Below the pieces are notes generated by a model. The model did no database searches and was not told the DNA's origin. It saw only the letters and a list, made by a program, of their open reading frames with translations. 64,000 nt of DNA from Dongia_A sp035695765 (lineage in GTDB: Bacteria > Pseudomonadota > Alphaproteobacteria > Dongiales > Dongiaceae): NCBI GenBank assembly GCA_035695765.1, contig DASRRI010000059.1:1-64000 (forward strand), in the 5' to 3' direction. Positions 50,942 through 60,458 of the stretch are shown here, piece after piece (positions within the stretch are counted from its first letter, which is position 1; each line of letters starts with the position of its first letter). A program made the position numbers and the translations under genes.

Positions 50942-53900
50942 TCACTCCGCGCCGCGGTGCGCCGGAGTCTGATGCGCCGTGCGATGGCCGTGCAGCCAGA
51001 TCGCGATCCGGCGCACGACGACATAGAATACCGGAGTAAAGATCAGGCCAAAGAACGTGACGCCGATCATCCCCGCAAACACGGCAGTGCCCATCGCGAT
51101 GCGCATCTCTGCGCCCGCGCCCGTCGCAATCACCAGCGGCACGACGCCAAGGATGAAGGCAAACGACGTCATGAGGATTGGGCGCAGGCGGGTGCTGGCA
51201 GCACGGATCGCCGCTTCTGTCGGGTCCTTGCCCTCTTCTTCCGCCTGCTTGGCGAACTCGACGATCAGAATCGCGTTCTTGGCCGCAAGGCCGACCAGCA
51301 CGACAAAGCCGACCTGTGATAGCACATTGACGTCGAGCCCACGCAACAGGAGGCCCGTGACTGCGGCAAGCAAGCACATCGGCACGATCAGAATGACCGA
51401 CAGCGGCAGGGCCCAGCTTTCATACTGCGCCGCCAGCACCAGGAAGACGAACAAGACGGCAGCGCCGAACACGAACAGGCCAGTGTTGCCCGCCAGTTTC
51501 TGCTGATAAGCGAGTTCAGTCCATTCGTAGCCGAAGCCCTCAGTCAGGCTCTGGTCTGCAAGCTTCTCCATGGTCGCCAATGCCGTGCCCGTCGAGGTTC
51601 CGGGCGCGACGTTGCCCTGCACCTCCGCCGCGGGAAACAGATTATAGCGCGCGACGCGATATGGGCCGGAGATGTCCTTGATCTTTGCGACCGCCCCGAT
51701 CGGCACCATCTGCCCCAGGTCATTGCGCGTCTTGAAGTTCGCGATGCTGGCGGCATTCTGTCGGTATTCGCCCATGGCCTGGGCCGTGACGCGGAACGTC
51801 CGATTGAGGAAATTAAAGTCATTGACGAAGGTCGAGCCCAGATAGACCTCCAGCGTCTGGAACACGCGCTCGGCCGGCACGTGGAACATCTGCGCCCGGA
51901 CGCGATCGATCTCCGCGAACAGCTTAGGGGTCTTGGTATTGAACAGCGTAAAGACACCCGCCAGACCGGCAGTCTGGTTGCCGGCAATCATGATCTGAGT
52001 CGCAGCCGTTTCGAGGGCCTGCAAGCCCTGTCCGCCGCGATCCTGGATCATCATCTTGAAGCCGCCGGCATTACCGATGCCTCGCACCGGCGGCGGTGGA
52101 ACGGTGATGATGAACCCTTCCTTGATCGCGCCCAGGCGCTGGGTGACATCGCCCAGGATCCGACCGGCGCTCAGGCCCTTTGACACGCGGTCCTCATAGG
52201 GAGCCAGCACCGAGAAGATCGCGGCCGCATTCGAGGCGTTGGTGAACGTTGCTCCGTCCAGGCCAGTAAAGCCTGCAGTATTTACGATGCCCGGCGTCTC
52301 CAGCATGATCTTGGTGGCCTGCTTGACGACTGCATCGGTGCGGCTGAGCGAAGAGCCCGGCGGCAACTGGACGATGGTGATGAGGTAGCCCTCGTCCTGC
52401 GTCGGAATGAAACCGGTCGGTGCGCGTCCGAACTGCCATACGGTCAGGCCGATCAATCCCGCATAGATGATCAGCACGATCGGGCCGATCGCGATCAACC
52501 GCCGTGCCAGGCCGCCATAGCCCCGCGCCAAGGCATCGAAGCCACGATTGAACCCTCGGAAGAAGGCGGCCAGAGGATGGAAACCGCGCTTGTGTTCGCT
52601 CTCGTGCCGATGCGGCTTGAACAGGATACCGCTCAAGGCCGGGCTGAGGGTCAGTGACACCAGCAAGGAAATCACGGTCGAGGTCGCGATCGTGACCGCG
52701 AACTGCCGGAAGAACTGACCCGAAATTCCGGTGACAAAAGCAGCCGGGATGAACACCGCTGTCAACACAAGTGCAATCGCGACCAGGGCGCCACCGACTT
52801 CATCGACTGTCCGTCGCGCCGCTTCCTTGGGCGACATGCCGAGCCGCAAGTTGCGCTCTACGTTCTCCACGACGACGATCGCGTCATCGACCACGATGCC
52901 GATCGCGAGCACAAGGCCGAACAAGGTCAGCGTGTTGATCGAATAGCCAAGCGCGGCCATGACAGCGAAACTGCCAACCAGCGAAACCGGAATGGCAACG
53001 ATCGGAATAATCGAGGCGCGCCATGTCTGCAAGAAGATGATGACGACAAGAACGACCAGGGCGATCGCTTCGAAGATGGTCCTGATCACTTCGTCGATCG
53101 ACTTCGAGATAAAATCAGTCGGATTGTAGATGACGTCATAGGTCAGCCCGGGCGGGAACCCGCCTTTCATGTCCTTCAGTGTCTTCAGGACTGCGTCAGC
53201 CGTTTCGAGCGCATTACCGCCTGGCCGCTGGAAAACGCCAATCGCGACGGCGCCTTTTTGCCCCAGGTATGCATTCAGCCCGTAATCCTGCGCGCCCAGT
53301 TCAACGTTGCCAACGTCACGCAGGCGAGTCACCTCGCCATTCTGTCCGGTCTTGACCACGATGTTGGAGAATTGCCGCGGCTCAACCAAACGCCCCAGAG
53401 TCTCAAGATTCATCTGGAAAGCGCCCGGACTGGGTACCGGCGGCTGGTTGAGCACACCCGATGCCACCTGCAGATTTTGTGATCGGACTGCGTCGGCAAC
53501 TTCAGGGCCTGTCAAACTGCGTGCGGCGATCTTGTCGGGATCGAGCCAGACGCGCATTGCGTAGTCGCGCGCGCCAAACACCTGGACGTCGCCAACGCCA
53601 TCGATGCGCTTCAGTACGTCGACCAGCTGCAAGGTTGCATAGTTGGAGATGTAGAGCTGGTCGCGTGTGTCGTCCGGTGAATAGACGTGCACGACCATCA
53701 GGAAGTCCGGCGAGTTCTTGCGTGTCGTCACGCCCAGCCGGCGGACCTCTTCGGGCAAGCGCGCTTCCGCCGCCGACACGCGATTCTGCACCAGAACCTG
53801 CGCTTCATCAGGATCGGTACCCAGCTTGAATGTAACGGTGATCGTCAGTTTGCCGTCGCTGGTCGCCTGCGACAGCATATAGAGCATATTGTCGACGCCG

Positions 53901-54115
53901 TTGATCTCCTGCTCCAGCGGTGTCGACACCGTGTTGCTGATGACTTCCGCCGAGGCGCCCGGATATTGCGCGGTAACGACGACGTTTGGCGGCGCGATTT
54001 CCGGATATTGCGCGACCGGCAAGGAAAAATAAGCAATGCCGCCGATCAGCGTGATGAAGATTGAGACGACACCGGCGAAGATCGGCCGGTCGACGAAGAA
54101 GCGGGCGAAATTCAT
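50942..54115 (-). CDS. RND multidrug efflux permease (HAE1 family)
   Basis: A 1057-residue inner-membrane proton antiporter, the usual length of AcrB/MexB-type pumps. It opens MNFARFFVDRPIFAGVVSIF and shows the periplasmic RND landmarks (QNRVSAAEARLPEEV, GAQDYGLNAYLGQKGAVAIG) and charged TM4 residues in LTLFGLVLAIGIVVDDAIVV. The C-terminal half repeats the fold. It works with the adaptor encoded just upstream. No outer-membrane channel or TetR regulator is in the window, so the pair must use an unlinked TolC-type protein. Confidence 0.95.
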   Translation of the reverse strand: MNFARFFVDRPIFAGVVSIFITLIGGIAYFSLPVAQYPEIAPPNVVVTAQYPGASAEVISNTVSTPLEQEINGVDNMLYMLSQATSDGKLTITVTFKLGTDPDEAQVLVQNRVSAAEARLPEEVRRLGVTTRKNSPDFLMVVHVYSPDDTRDQLYISNYATLQLVDVLKRIDGVGDVQVFGARDYAMRVWLDPDKIAARSLTGPEVADAVRSQNLQVASGVLNQPPVPSPGAFQMNLETLGRLVEPRQFSNIVVKTGQNGEVTRLRDVGNVELGAQDYGLNAYLGQKGAVAIGVFQRPGGNALETADAVLKTLKDMKGGFPPGLTYDVIYNPTDFISKSIDEVIRTIFEAIALVVLVVIIFLQTWRASIIPIVAIPVSLVGSFAVMAALGYSINTLTLFGLVLAIGIVVDDAIVVVENVERNLRLGMSPKEAARRTVDEVGGALVAIALVLTAVFIPAAFVTGISGQFFRQFAVTIATSTVISLLVSLTLSPALSGILFKPHRHESEHKRGFHPLAAFFRGFNRGFDALARGYGGLARRLIAIGPIVLIIYAGLIGLTVWQFGRAPTGFIPTQDEGYLITIVQLPPGSSLSRTDAVVKQATKIMLETPGIVNTAGFTGLDGATFTNASNAAAIFSVLAPYEDRVSKGLSAGRILGDVTQRLGAIKEGFIITVPPPPVRGIGNAGGFKMMIQDRGGQGLQALETAATQIMIAGNQTAGLAGVFTLFNTKTPKLFAEIDRVRAQMFHVPAERVFQTLEVYLGSTFVNDFNFLNRTFRVTAQAMGEYRQNAASIANFKTRNDLGQMVPIGAVAKIKDISGPYRVARYNLFPAAEVQGNVAPGTSTGTALATMEKLADQSLTEGFGYEWTELAYQQKLAGNTGLFVFGAAVLFVFLVLAAQYESWALPLSVILIVPMCLLAAVTGLLLRGLDVNVLSQVGFVVLVGLAAKNAILIVEFAKQAEEEGKDPTEAAIRAASTRLRPILMTSFAFILGVVPLVIATGAGAEMRIAMGTAVFAGMIGVTFFGLIFTPVFYVVVRRIAIWLHGHRTAHQTPAHRGAE

Positions 54116-54120
54116 GTTTC

Positions 54121-55386
54121 TTACTCTGTCGTCGCTTCTTGCGGCGCTGCTTCAATCGTGCCTGGCTGTGCCGTAACCTTCGACCCAGGTCGAGCTCGCA
54201 ACAATCCGTTGATGACCACCTTGTCTTGGGGCGCCAGACCCTCGCGAATAATACGCATGCCCTCAAAGGTTGGGCCGACGCGCAGAATCTTGACGCCGAC
54301 AGTGCCGTCATCTGTCACGACCAGCGCGACCTTTTGCGACTGGTCGGTGACGATGGCTGTTTCGGGCAGGAGAACTGCCTCATAGGGCTCCGAGCCAGGA
54401 ACCCGGATATGCCCGAACTGGCCGGGTGTGAAGGCACCACCGGAGTTGCGGAAGGTCGCGCGGGCACGGATCGTGCCGGAAGTTTCGTTGACCTGGTTGT
54501 CCAGGAATTCCAGCGTGCCTTTATGAGTCCACTGATCTTCATCAGGCAGCTTGGCAAAGACATCAATCTTGTTGTCACGCATCGACGGCATGACACCGCG
54601 TTCAGCGGCGCGCTGGTAGGCAAGGTAGTTCTGCTCGCTCACGTCGAAGTCGAAATGAATAGGATCCAGCGAGACGATGGTCGTGAGCAGGGTAACATCA
54701 CCGGAATATCCCCCGGTGATGAGGTTGCCGGCACTGACCTCGTGGCGGCTGATGCGTCCGGTCACTGGTGCACGAATTTCGGTGTAGCCGAGGTCGAGAT
54801 CCGCTTGCCGGACCTGAGCTTGCGCAACAGCAACTGCGGCCTTGCCCGCACTGACGGCTTCTACGCGATCGTCGTAATCCGATTCGCCGACAATATTGCC
54901 TTCGCGCATCTTCTCATAGCGCTTGAGATTGCGATTCGCGAGGCTGAGCTGTGCAGTGGCTTCGGCCAGTTGCGACCGTGCAGAATCCAGCGCGATCTCG
55001 AATGGCCGCTTTTCGATGGTGAAGAGCAGGTCGCCTTGCTTCACGACCTGGCCGTCCGTGAAGTGGATCTGCTCGAGATAGCCGCTCACGCGAGCCCGCA
55101 CTTCGATGGCGTCCACAGCGGTGAATTGGCCCGGGTATTCGTCCCACTCCACGATCTTCTTGTGCACGGGATTGGCAACCGTCACCGGCGGCGCAGGAGG
55201 CGCACCGGCCCCCGGTCCAGGCTGACCCTGCTTCGCTGCCTCTCCACCAGTCGCGCCGTTCTGCTGGCCCTGCCACCAGATACCGGCTGCGACCGCGGCG
55301 GCAAGCACGAGTGCTGAACCCCAAACTATGCTGCGGCGCTTACCACTGGAACGAGGATAAGAGTGTGAAGAATCCGAATCGGTCAT
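54121..55386 (-). CDS. RND efflux periplasmic adaptor (MFP) subunit
   Basis: A 421-residue membrane-fusion protein. N-terminal anchor helix SIVWGSALVLAAAVAAGIWW, a Pro/Gly linker, then the lipoyl-like barrel halves (VRARVSGYLEQIHFTDGQVV, LGYTEIRAPVTGRISRHEV), a helical hairpin and the beta-barrel (FRNSGGAFTPGQFGHIRV). It links the pump to an outer-membrane channel. It begins the two-gene operon; the gap to the permease is 5 bases. The 160 bases upstream separate it from the dimethylformamidase genes. Confidence 0.93.
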   Translation of the reverse strand: MTDSDSSHSYPRSSGKRRSIVWGSALVLAAAVAAGIWWQGQQNGATGGEAAKQGQPGPGAGAPPAPPVTVANPVHKKIVEWDEYPGQFTAVDAIEVRARVSGYLEQIHFTDGQVVKQGDLLFTIEKRPFEIALDSARSQLAEATAQLSLANRNLKRYEKMREGNIVGESDYDDRVEAVSAGKAAVAVAQAQVRQADLDLGYTEIRAPVTGRISRHEVSAGNLITGGYSGDVTLLTTIVSLDPIHFDFDVSEQNYLAYQRAAERGVMPSMRDNKIDVFAKLPDEDQWTHKGTLEFLDNQVNETSGTIRARATFRNSGGAFTPGQFGHIRVPGSEPYEAVLLPETAIVTDQSQKVALVVTDDGTVGVKILRVGPTFEGMRIIREGLAPQDKVVINGLLRARPGSKVTAQPGTIEAAPQEATTE

Positions 55387-55546
55387 GATGATCTATCCCA
55401 AACGTAGATGGCTTACCCCGATCCCTGACCATCGGAAGGCGCGGATCGTATCGACTTGATAGTTCTCTGTCGACCCGACGGACCGGCATGGCTGCCATTT
55501 CAGCCATACGCCCAGCGCATCCCGACAGGTCGGTCTGGGAGACCCT

Positions 55547-55990
55547 ATGAAATTTGTGGTCGGCGCGATCGCGTCCGGTTCCCCACAGGTAACTATCCCC
55601 CAATTGCGACCACTCCATGCCGCAGATAAGCTGCCGCCGCTGATAATCAAGGGGCACTTGATAATCAAAGAGGGCTCCGTGGACAAACTTTGTCAGGATG
55701 TTGCGCATCTGGCGCAAGAATTCCGTTCGCATCCGCACGGCAGGCATAGTGTTGAGCTGCAGCGCGTGCTCAACCGCATGCGCAGCGAACCATTTGTCGG
55801 CCACTACGTGCTGGTTCAGGAACATGGGAGCATGCCCTATCGATTGGCGCGGTTGGGCCGTAATCCCGTCGATCCCATCAGTTACACTGGTGATACTTTC
55901 ATGACCTTGGAGGAAGCGGAGTGGGCAGTATTCAAGCTGCGCTGGCGCGCCTTGTACGGTAGCGACCTGAGTGCCGAGTCGGGAGGTTGA
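55547..55990 (+). CDS. dmfA1: N,N-dimethylformamidase-like small (alpha) subunit
   Basis: A 147-residue protein directly before the large subunit. Its second half (LQRVLNRMRSEPFVGHYVLV, then MPYRLARLGR and FMTLEEAEWAVFKLRW) follows the pattern I recall for the alpha subunit of N,N-dimethylformamidase (about 132 residues): LQRV-N-x2-R-x2-P-x-x-G-x-Y and a late EEA-x-x-A/W-VF-x-R block. Start ATG 55547 has GGGAGA 4 bases upstream. GTG 55679 with AAAGAGGG is an alternative that would shorten it to 104 residues and put two palindromes in the leader. The stop lies 4 bases before the large-subunit GTG. Confidence 0.68.
   Translation: MKFVVGAIASGSPQVTIPQLRPLHAADKLPPLIIKGHLIIKEGSVDKLCQDVAHLAQEFRSHPHGRHSVELQRVLNRMRSEPFVGHYVLVQEHGSMPYRLARLGRNPVDPISYTGDTFMTLEEAEWAVFKLRWRALYGSDLSAESGG
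55641..55667. promoter_or_regulatory. Twin TGATAATCA palindromes
   Basis: Two identical 9-base palindromes (55641-55649 and 55659-55667) spaced 18 bases start to start, just before the alternative GTG start of the small subunit. The spacing is close to two helical turns, as for a dimeric regulator pair. They may equally be coincidental within coding sequence. Confidence 0.35.
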
Positions 55991-55994
55991 GATC

Positions 55995-58205
55995 GTGCTC
56001 GGCATCATGGGTTACTGGGATCGATTTTCCGCTAGGCCCGGTGATGCGCCGGAACTGAAGGTCAGCATTGAGGACGGCAGCGCGGACTTTCGCATTGAAC
56101 TGGTCCGCCTGATTTGCGGCGATGACGGGCTAGGTGGCCCGGGCTTCAAGGCCGAATCAATTGCCGCGGAGGTTAACGGCGTATATCCCGGCCGCCGCCA
56201 ACCCATTCAAGCCGGCTCCTATGTCTACGTACCGAATCTGAAGGCGATCCAAGGGGACGCCTTTACCTTGGCCTCACTCGTCATGCCAACCTGGGTCGGC
56301 AAGGGAACGGCTCAATGCATCTTAAGCCGGCAGCATCCGTCTAGCAGAGGCGTTGCGCTGATCATGGATGCATCGGGCCGCGGCGGCCTTTGGCTCCACG
56401 ACGGAACGAGCGAAACGGTGGTGACCTGCGACGTTCCGATGCGGGAAGGTTCTTGGTACCTGCTGGTGGTCAGCCTTGATGCATCGCAGGGCAAGGTGCG
56501 AATATTGCAGCGGCCGATCGGCGACGGTCATCGCATCGAATCTGATGTCATGCAGGAGCAGCCACTGACTCTCCAGATGCCGTCATTGCTTTCAGGTCCT
56601 GCTCTGATCGCCGCCAGGCACGATCCAGCCGACGGCATCCTTGCGCATTTCGATGGTCGAATTGAGGCCCCGGCACTCTACAGCGGTACGCTTGGGATGG
56701 GTGCGCTTGCCGACCTCACGCATCCCTTCGAGGTTTCTCTGCCGGCAATCGGAGGATGGGATTTTTCGCGCCATATCGGCTCTGCCGATGTGGCGGACGT
56801 TTCCGGCAATGATGCTCACGGACGTTGTATCAATCTTCCCACGCGCGCAGTAGCAGGCCACGCCTGGCGCGGCCAGACTACCGACTGGCGCATGCGACCC
56901 GATCTCTATGGGGCCATCCATTTTCACTGCGATGACTTGGAGGATTGCGTCTGGAAAACGGATGCCGTATGGCGCGTACCACCGGAGATCAAGAGCGGCA
57001 TCTATGCGGCGCATGTGACAACTGATCGTGGCGCGGAGGATTTCGTCCCTCTTTTCATCTTGCCGCCCAAAGGAAAGAATAGAGCGCCCCTCGCTTTCCT
57101 CGCCTCGACTTTCACCTATCTCGCTTATGCCAATAGCCACCACGGTTATGAGGATCCCTTGTCAGAGCCCGCCTATGGCACTCTGCTGGTGCTGGATCGC
57201 ACGGATCTTTTTCTAAAGGAACGCCGCGACCTGGGCGTGTCGCTCTATGACCGTCATCGCGACGGCAGCGGCTCCTGCTACAGCTCTGCGAAACGCCCGG
57301 TGCTCAACATGCGCCCAAAACGCAAGATATGGAACTTCAACGCCGATCTGCACATCATCGACTGGCTCGAGGCGAGCGGCGTCGAATACGACGTCATCAC
57401 AGACGATATGTTGCATGAAGAGGGTGCGGGACTGCTGGCTCCCTACCGCTGCCTCATGACGGGAACGCATCCAGAATATCATACGGCACGGATGCTCGAT
57501 GCGATCGAAGGATGGTTAGGCGCGGGCGGCCGGCTAATCTATATGGGTGGGAACGGATTTTATTGGAAGGTCGCGACACATGAGGCGCACCCTGGCGTCA
57601 TTGAAGTGCGCCGCGGAGAAGCGGGCACGCGCTGCTTCGAAATGCCTGCCGGGGAAAGGCACAATCAGTTCGATGGCGAGTTCGGCGGGCTTTGGCGTAG
57701 TAACGGGCGCGCGCCTCAACGCTTGGTGGGGGTGGGATTTGTCGCTGAGGGATTTGACTCCTGCCACTGGTACGAACGCACTACCGTCAGTGCCGATCCA
57801 CGCGCAGTTTTCATCTTCTCTGGAATCGGCGAGCAGGAAAGAATCGGGGATTTCGGCGCGCTAGGCGGCGCGGCAGGACTGGAACTCGACGGCGCCGATG
57901 TCACGCTTGGCACGCCAACGCATGCGCTCGTTCTGGCGCGTTCGACCGGGCACAGCAATGTCTACCTTCTGACTGTCGAAGAAATGCTGTCCACCCATCC
58001 CTCGGTCGACGGAGTCGATAATCCGCTCGTGCGCGCGGAATTGGTTTTCTTCGAAACTCCATCGGGCGGTGCCGTCTTCGCGACTGGCTCTATAGCCTGG
58101 GCGGCTTCGCTTTGCCACGAGCGCTACGACAACAATGTCGCCAGGATAACCGGCAACGTCTTGCGCCGCTTCCTGGACCCTACGCCATTTAGTTTGCCCC
58201 GGTAG
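55995..58205 (+). CDS. dmfA2: N,N-dimethylformamidase-like large (beta) subunit
   Basis: A 736-residue protein. The N-terminal part (about 1-240) is a jelly-roll/laminin-G-like domain starting GYWDRFSARPGDAPEL. The C-terminal part is the GATase-like catalytic domain. The proposed iron ligands of dimethylformamidase (two tyrosines, a glutamate, a nearby histidine) have counterparts here: Y378 in FTYLAYANSHHGYEDP, Y418 in SLYDRHRDGSG, and H492-x-E494 in TGTHPEYHT. Spacing is close to that recalled for the Paracoccus enzyme. It would cleave dimethylformamide or another N-substituted formamide/amide. GTG 55995 follows GGGAGG; its end overlaps the convergent gene by 17 bases. Confidence 0.8.
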   Translation: MLGIMGYWDRFSARPGDAPELKVSIEDGSADFRIELVRLICGDDGLGGPGFKAESIAAEVNGVYPGRRQPIQAGSYVYVPNLKAIQGDAFTLASLVMPTWVGKGTAQCILSRQHPSSRGVALIMDASGRGGLWLHDGTSETVVTCDVPMREGSWYLLVVSLDASQGKVRILQRPIGDGHRIESDVMQEQPLTLQMPSLLSGPALIAARHDPADGILAHFDGRIEAPALYSGTLGMGALADLTHPFEVSLPAIGGWDFSRHIGSADVADVSGNDAHGRCINLPTRAVAGHAWRGQTTDWRMRPDLYGAIHFHCDDLEDCVWKTDAVWRVPPEIKSGIYAAHVTTDRGAEDFVPLFILPPKGKNRAPLAFLASTFTYLAYANSHHGYEDPLSEPAYGTLLVLDRTDLFLKERRDLGVSLYDRHRDGSGSCYSSAKRPVLNMRPKRKIWNFNADLHIIDWLEASGVEYDVITDDMLHEEGAGLLAPYRCLMTGTHPEYHTARMLDAIEGWLGAGGRLIYMGGNGFYWKVATHEAHPGVIEVRRGEAGTRCFEMPAGERHNQFDGEFGGLWRSNGRAPQRLVGVGFVAEGFDSCHWYERTTVSADPRAVFIFSGIGEQERIGDFGALGGAAGLELDGADVTLGTPTHALVLARSTGHSNVYLLTVEEMLSTHPSVDGVDNPLVRAELVFFETPSGGAVFATGSIAWAASLCHERYDNNVARITGNVLRRFLDPTPFSLPR

Positions 58206-58953
58206 CGCGTCCCGCCTCTTGACTGACTGTCTGGATGCGACTTTCGACCAGGTCCAGCCAGCGATCTGTGATCGTCCTGTAGAACCGTGCGCCGGCTTCG
58301 AAATATCTATCGATCTCCGACAAGACTTCCTGCTCGACTGCCTCGGCTCGTTCGCCGTGAAACCGCGTCATGGAGGCCCAGCAATCACGCGGAAAACTGC
58401 GCGCGTCCTTCAAGGTTACTTCCGGGTGCGCTTGAATTCCATAGATGGACGTCCCGATCCGGAACGCCTGGTTTTCGCATACATCGTTGCGCATCAGGAG
58501 CACCGCATCTTTCGGCAAGTCGAAACTGTCCTCATGCATTTGCATGACACGTTGCTCCGGTGCCAACCCGCGAAACACCCGGTCCGTCTGGCAAGCTTGG
58601 GTGAGATAGACGGTCGGATACCCGACCTCCAATCCGCCAAAGCGATAGACCGCTTCACCAAAGGCGCGCGCAATCAGTTGCGCGCCGAGACACAGTCCCA
58701 GGACCGGCACATTGTCTCGCTTGCATTCCCGTATCAATGACAACATCGGCGCAAAGGCGGGGTAATTGGCATCGTCGCCGGCATGCATGGGTCCGCCAAG
58801 CACTATGAGACCATCGAAGCCCATCATTGTCGCCGGAAGTCGATCGCCTCCATGAGGCAGCAGCGTGACGAGCTCCGCACCGCGCTCGATCGCAGATTCG
58901 CCGACCAGTCCAACTGGAGTTACAGGACAATGCTGCAGGACAAGCAGCCGCAT
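58189..58953 (-). CDS. Class I glutamine amidotransferase-like protein, second paralogue
   Basis: A 254-residue GATase1. Nucleophile in PVLGLCLGAQLIARAFG (about C88), oxyanion segment LIVLGGPMHAGDDANYP, and the His-x-Glu of the triad in GIQAHPEVTL. It begins MRLLVLQHCP, parallel to MRLLVFQHIA of the protein at 8286-9017. Relatives act in gamma-glutamylated amine catabolism. Start ATG 58953 gives the family length; upstream frame is open to 59061 but unlike homologues. It is divergent from the aminotransferase and overlaps the end of the dimethylformamidase gene. Confidence 0.82.
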   Translation of the reverse strand: MRLLVLQHCPVTPVGLVGESAIERGAELVTLLPHGGDRLPATMMGFDGLIVLGGPMHAGDDANYPAFAPMLSLIRECKRDNVPVLGLCLGAQLIARAFGEAVYRFGGLEVGYPTVYLTQACQTDRVFRGLAPEQRVMQMHEDSFDLPKDAVLLMRNDVCENQAFRIGTSIYGIQAHPEVTLKDARSFPRDCWASMTRFHGERAEAVEQEVLSEIDRYFEAGARFYRTITDRWLDLVESRIQTVSQEAGRATGAN

Positions 58954-59096
58954 GGACCCATCCGCCCTAATGGACAAACCTCGAATACGAGCTAGCGAGG
59001 TAACGCCAAAGAGCCTGAGATTCAAGCGGATTTGACTGCACATGATCAAGTCGGTTAGCAATGATCTTGGTCGAATGATTGCGGCGAGCGAATTGC

Positions 59097-60446
59097 ATGG
59101 CGAACAGCTTCTCCCAATTAAGCAACGGCGAGGTACCGGGTGCCGGCTTGCCGAAAATTGCCTACGGCAAGGGAAGCCGGCTCTTCGACGTCACCGGAAA
59201 GGACTACATCGACGGCTCTGGCGGCCCGGCGGTGTTTTGTCTCGGCCATGCTCATCCCGAAGTAAACGACGCCATCAAGCGCCAGCTCGACCGGGTGGCA
59301 CACGGCTATCGCTACAACTTCACGAGCGACCCGTTGGAGGAATTGACGGAGATCGTGGCGAGGCGATGCGGCCCTGGCTATGGGAGGATGATTTTCACGA
59401 CTGGCGGTTCCGAAGCCGTCGAATCTGCTTTGAAGATCGCGCTTCACTATCATACGGCGAACGGCGAGCCGTCCCGCCGGCACTTCATCGGGCGACGTCG
59501 GTCCTGGCATGGCAATACCTTGGGGGCGCTATCAGTCTCGGAGTTCAAGGAACGCCGTGATCCATTCGAGGGTTCGCTTATCCCCGCTTCCCATATTTCT
59601 TCCGCCAACGCCTACCGGCCACCTGCCAACGTGTCAGCCGAGCAGGTTGCTCAATATTGCGCTCAAGAACTGGAGGAGGAGATTCTTCGCCTCGGCGCGC
59701 GCACCGTTGCGGCGTTCATCTTCGAGCCCGTGGTCGGCGCGGCCGGAGGAGTGGTACCGGCTCCCGACGGTTATGCGCGTCTGATCCGCGAAGTCTGCGA
59801 TCGCCAAGGCGTGCTGATGATTGCCGACGAAGTGATGTGTGGCGCCGGCAGATGCGGAACCTGGCGCGCCCTCGCCCATGATGGTGTTGAGCCGGATATC
59901 ATGGCAGTGGCGAAGGGTCTTGCCGCCGGCTACGTGCCGCTTGGCGCCACGCTCTATCACGATCGTGTCGCCGATGTGCTTGAGGCAAAGGCGGGGGGCC
60001 CGATGACGGGCCATACTTTCACCGGGCACACGCTCGCCTGTGCTGCCGGTGTCGCCGTCCAGCGCATCGTTGCCCGGGATCGGCTGGTGGAGCGTGTTGC
60101 CACGGATGGCCCGAAACTGATACGTGGATTGAAGCGACGGCTGGGCGATCTGGCAGCGCTTGGTGATCTGCGCGGCCGCGGTTTCTTCATAGGCCTTGAA
60201 TTCGTCGCCGACCGTGTGAGCAGGCTGCCCTTTCCTGCCGCCCTTGGTTTGCACCACAAGATCCGCGCCCGGTCTCTGGAGAATGGCCTCATCTGCTATC
60301 CGATGGGCGGCAATGTCGACGGCGTCGCAGGTGATACCGTCATCCTCGCCCCACCCTACAACGCCAGCGCGGCGGAGCTCGACGAGATCGTGGATAAGCT
60401 GGATCGTTCGGTTCGCCAGGCACTGCAGGAAATATCGCCGCCATAG
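59097..60446 (+). CDS. Class III PLP-dependent aminotransferase
   Basis: A 449-residue enzyme of the omega-amino-acid/ornithine aminotransferase class. The cofactor site is FIFEPVVGAAGGVVPAPDG, the aspartate in VLMIADEVMCGAGRCG, and the Schiff-base lysine in DIMAVAKGLAAGYVPLGA. FTTGGSEAVESALKIA binds the phosphate. It transfers amino groups between an omega-amine or beta/gamma-amino acid and a keto acid. Next to an amidase-like enzyme and a glutamine amidotransferase, a role in amine nitrogen salvage is inferred. The stop lies 12 bases from the prophage lipoprotein gene. Confidence 0.88.
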   Translation: MANSFSQLSNGEVPGAGLPKIAYGKGSRLFDVTGKDYIDGSGGPAVFCLGHAHPEVNDAIKRQLDRVAHGYRYNFTSDPLEELTEIVARRCGPGYGRMIFTTGGSEAVESALKIALHYHTANGEPSRRHFIGRRRSWHGNTLGALSVSEFKERRDPFEGSLIPASHISSANAYRPPANVSAEQVAQYCAQELEEEILRLGARTVAAFIFEPVVGAAGGVVPAPDGYARLIREVCDRQGVLMIADEVMCGAGRCGTWRALAHDGVEPDIMAVAKGLAAGYVPLGATLYHDRVADVLEAKAGGPMTGHTFTGHTLACAAGVAVQRIVARDRLVERVATDGPKLIRGLKRRLGDLAALGDLRGRGFFIGLEFVADRVSRLPFPAALGLHHKIRARSLENGLICYPMGGNVDGVAGDTVILAPPYNASAAELDEIVDKLDRSVRQALQEISPP

Positions 60447-60458
60447 ATATGATGAGGG

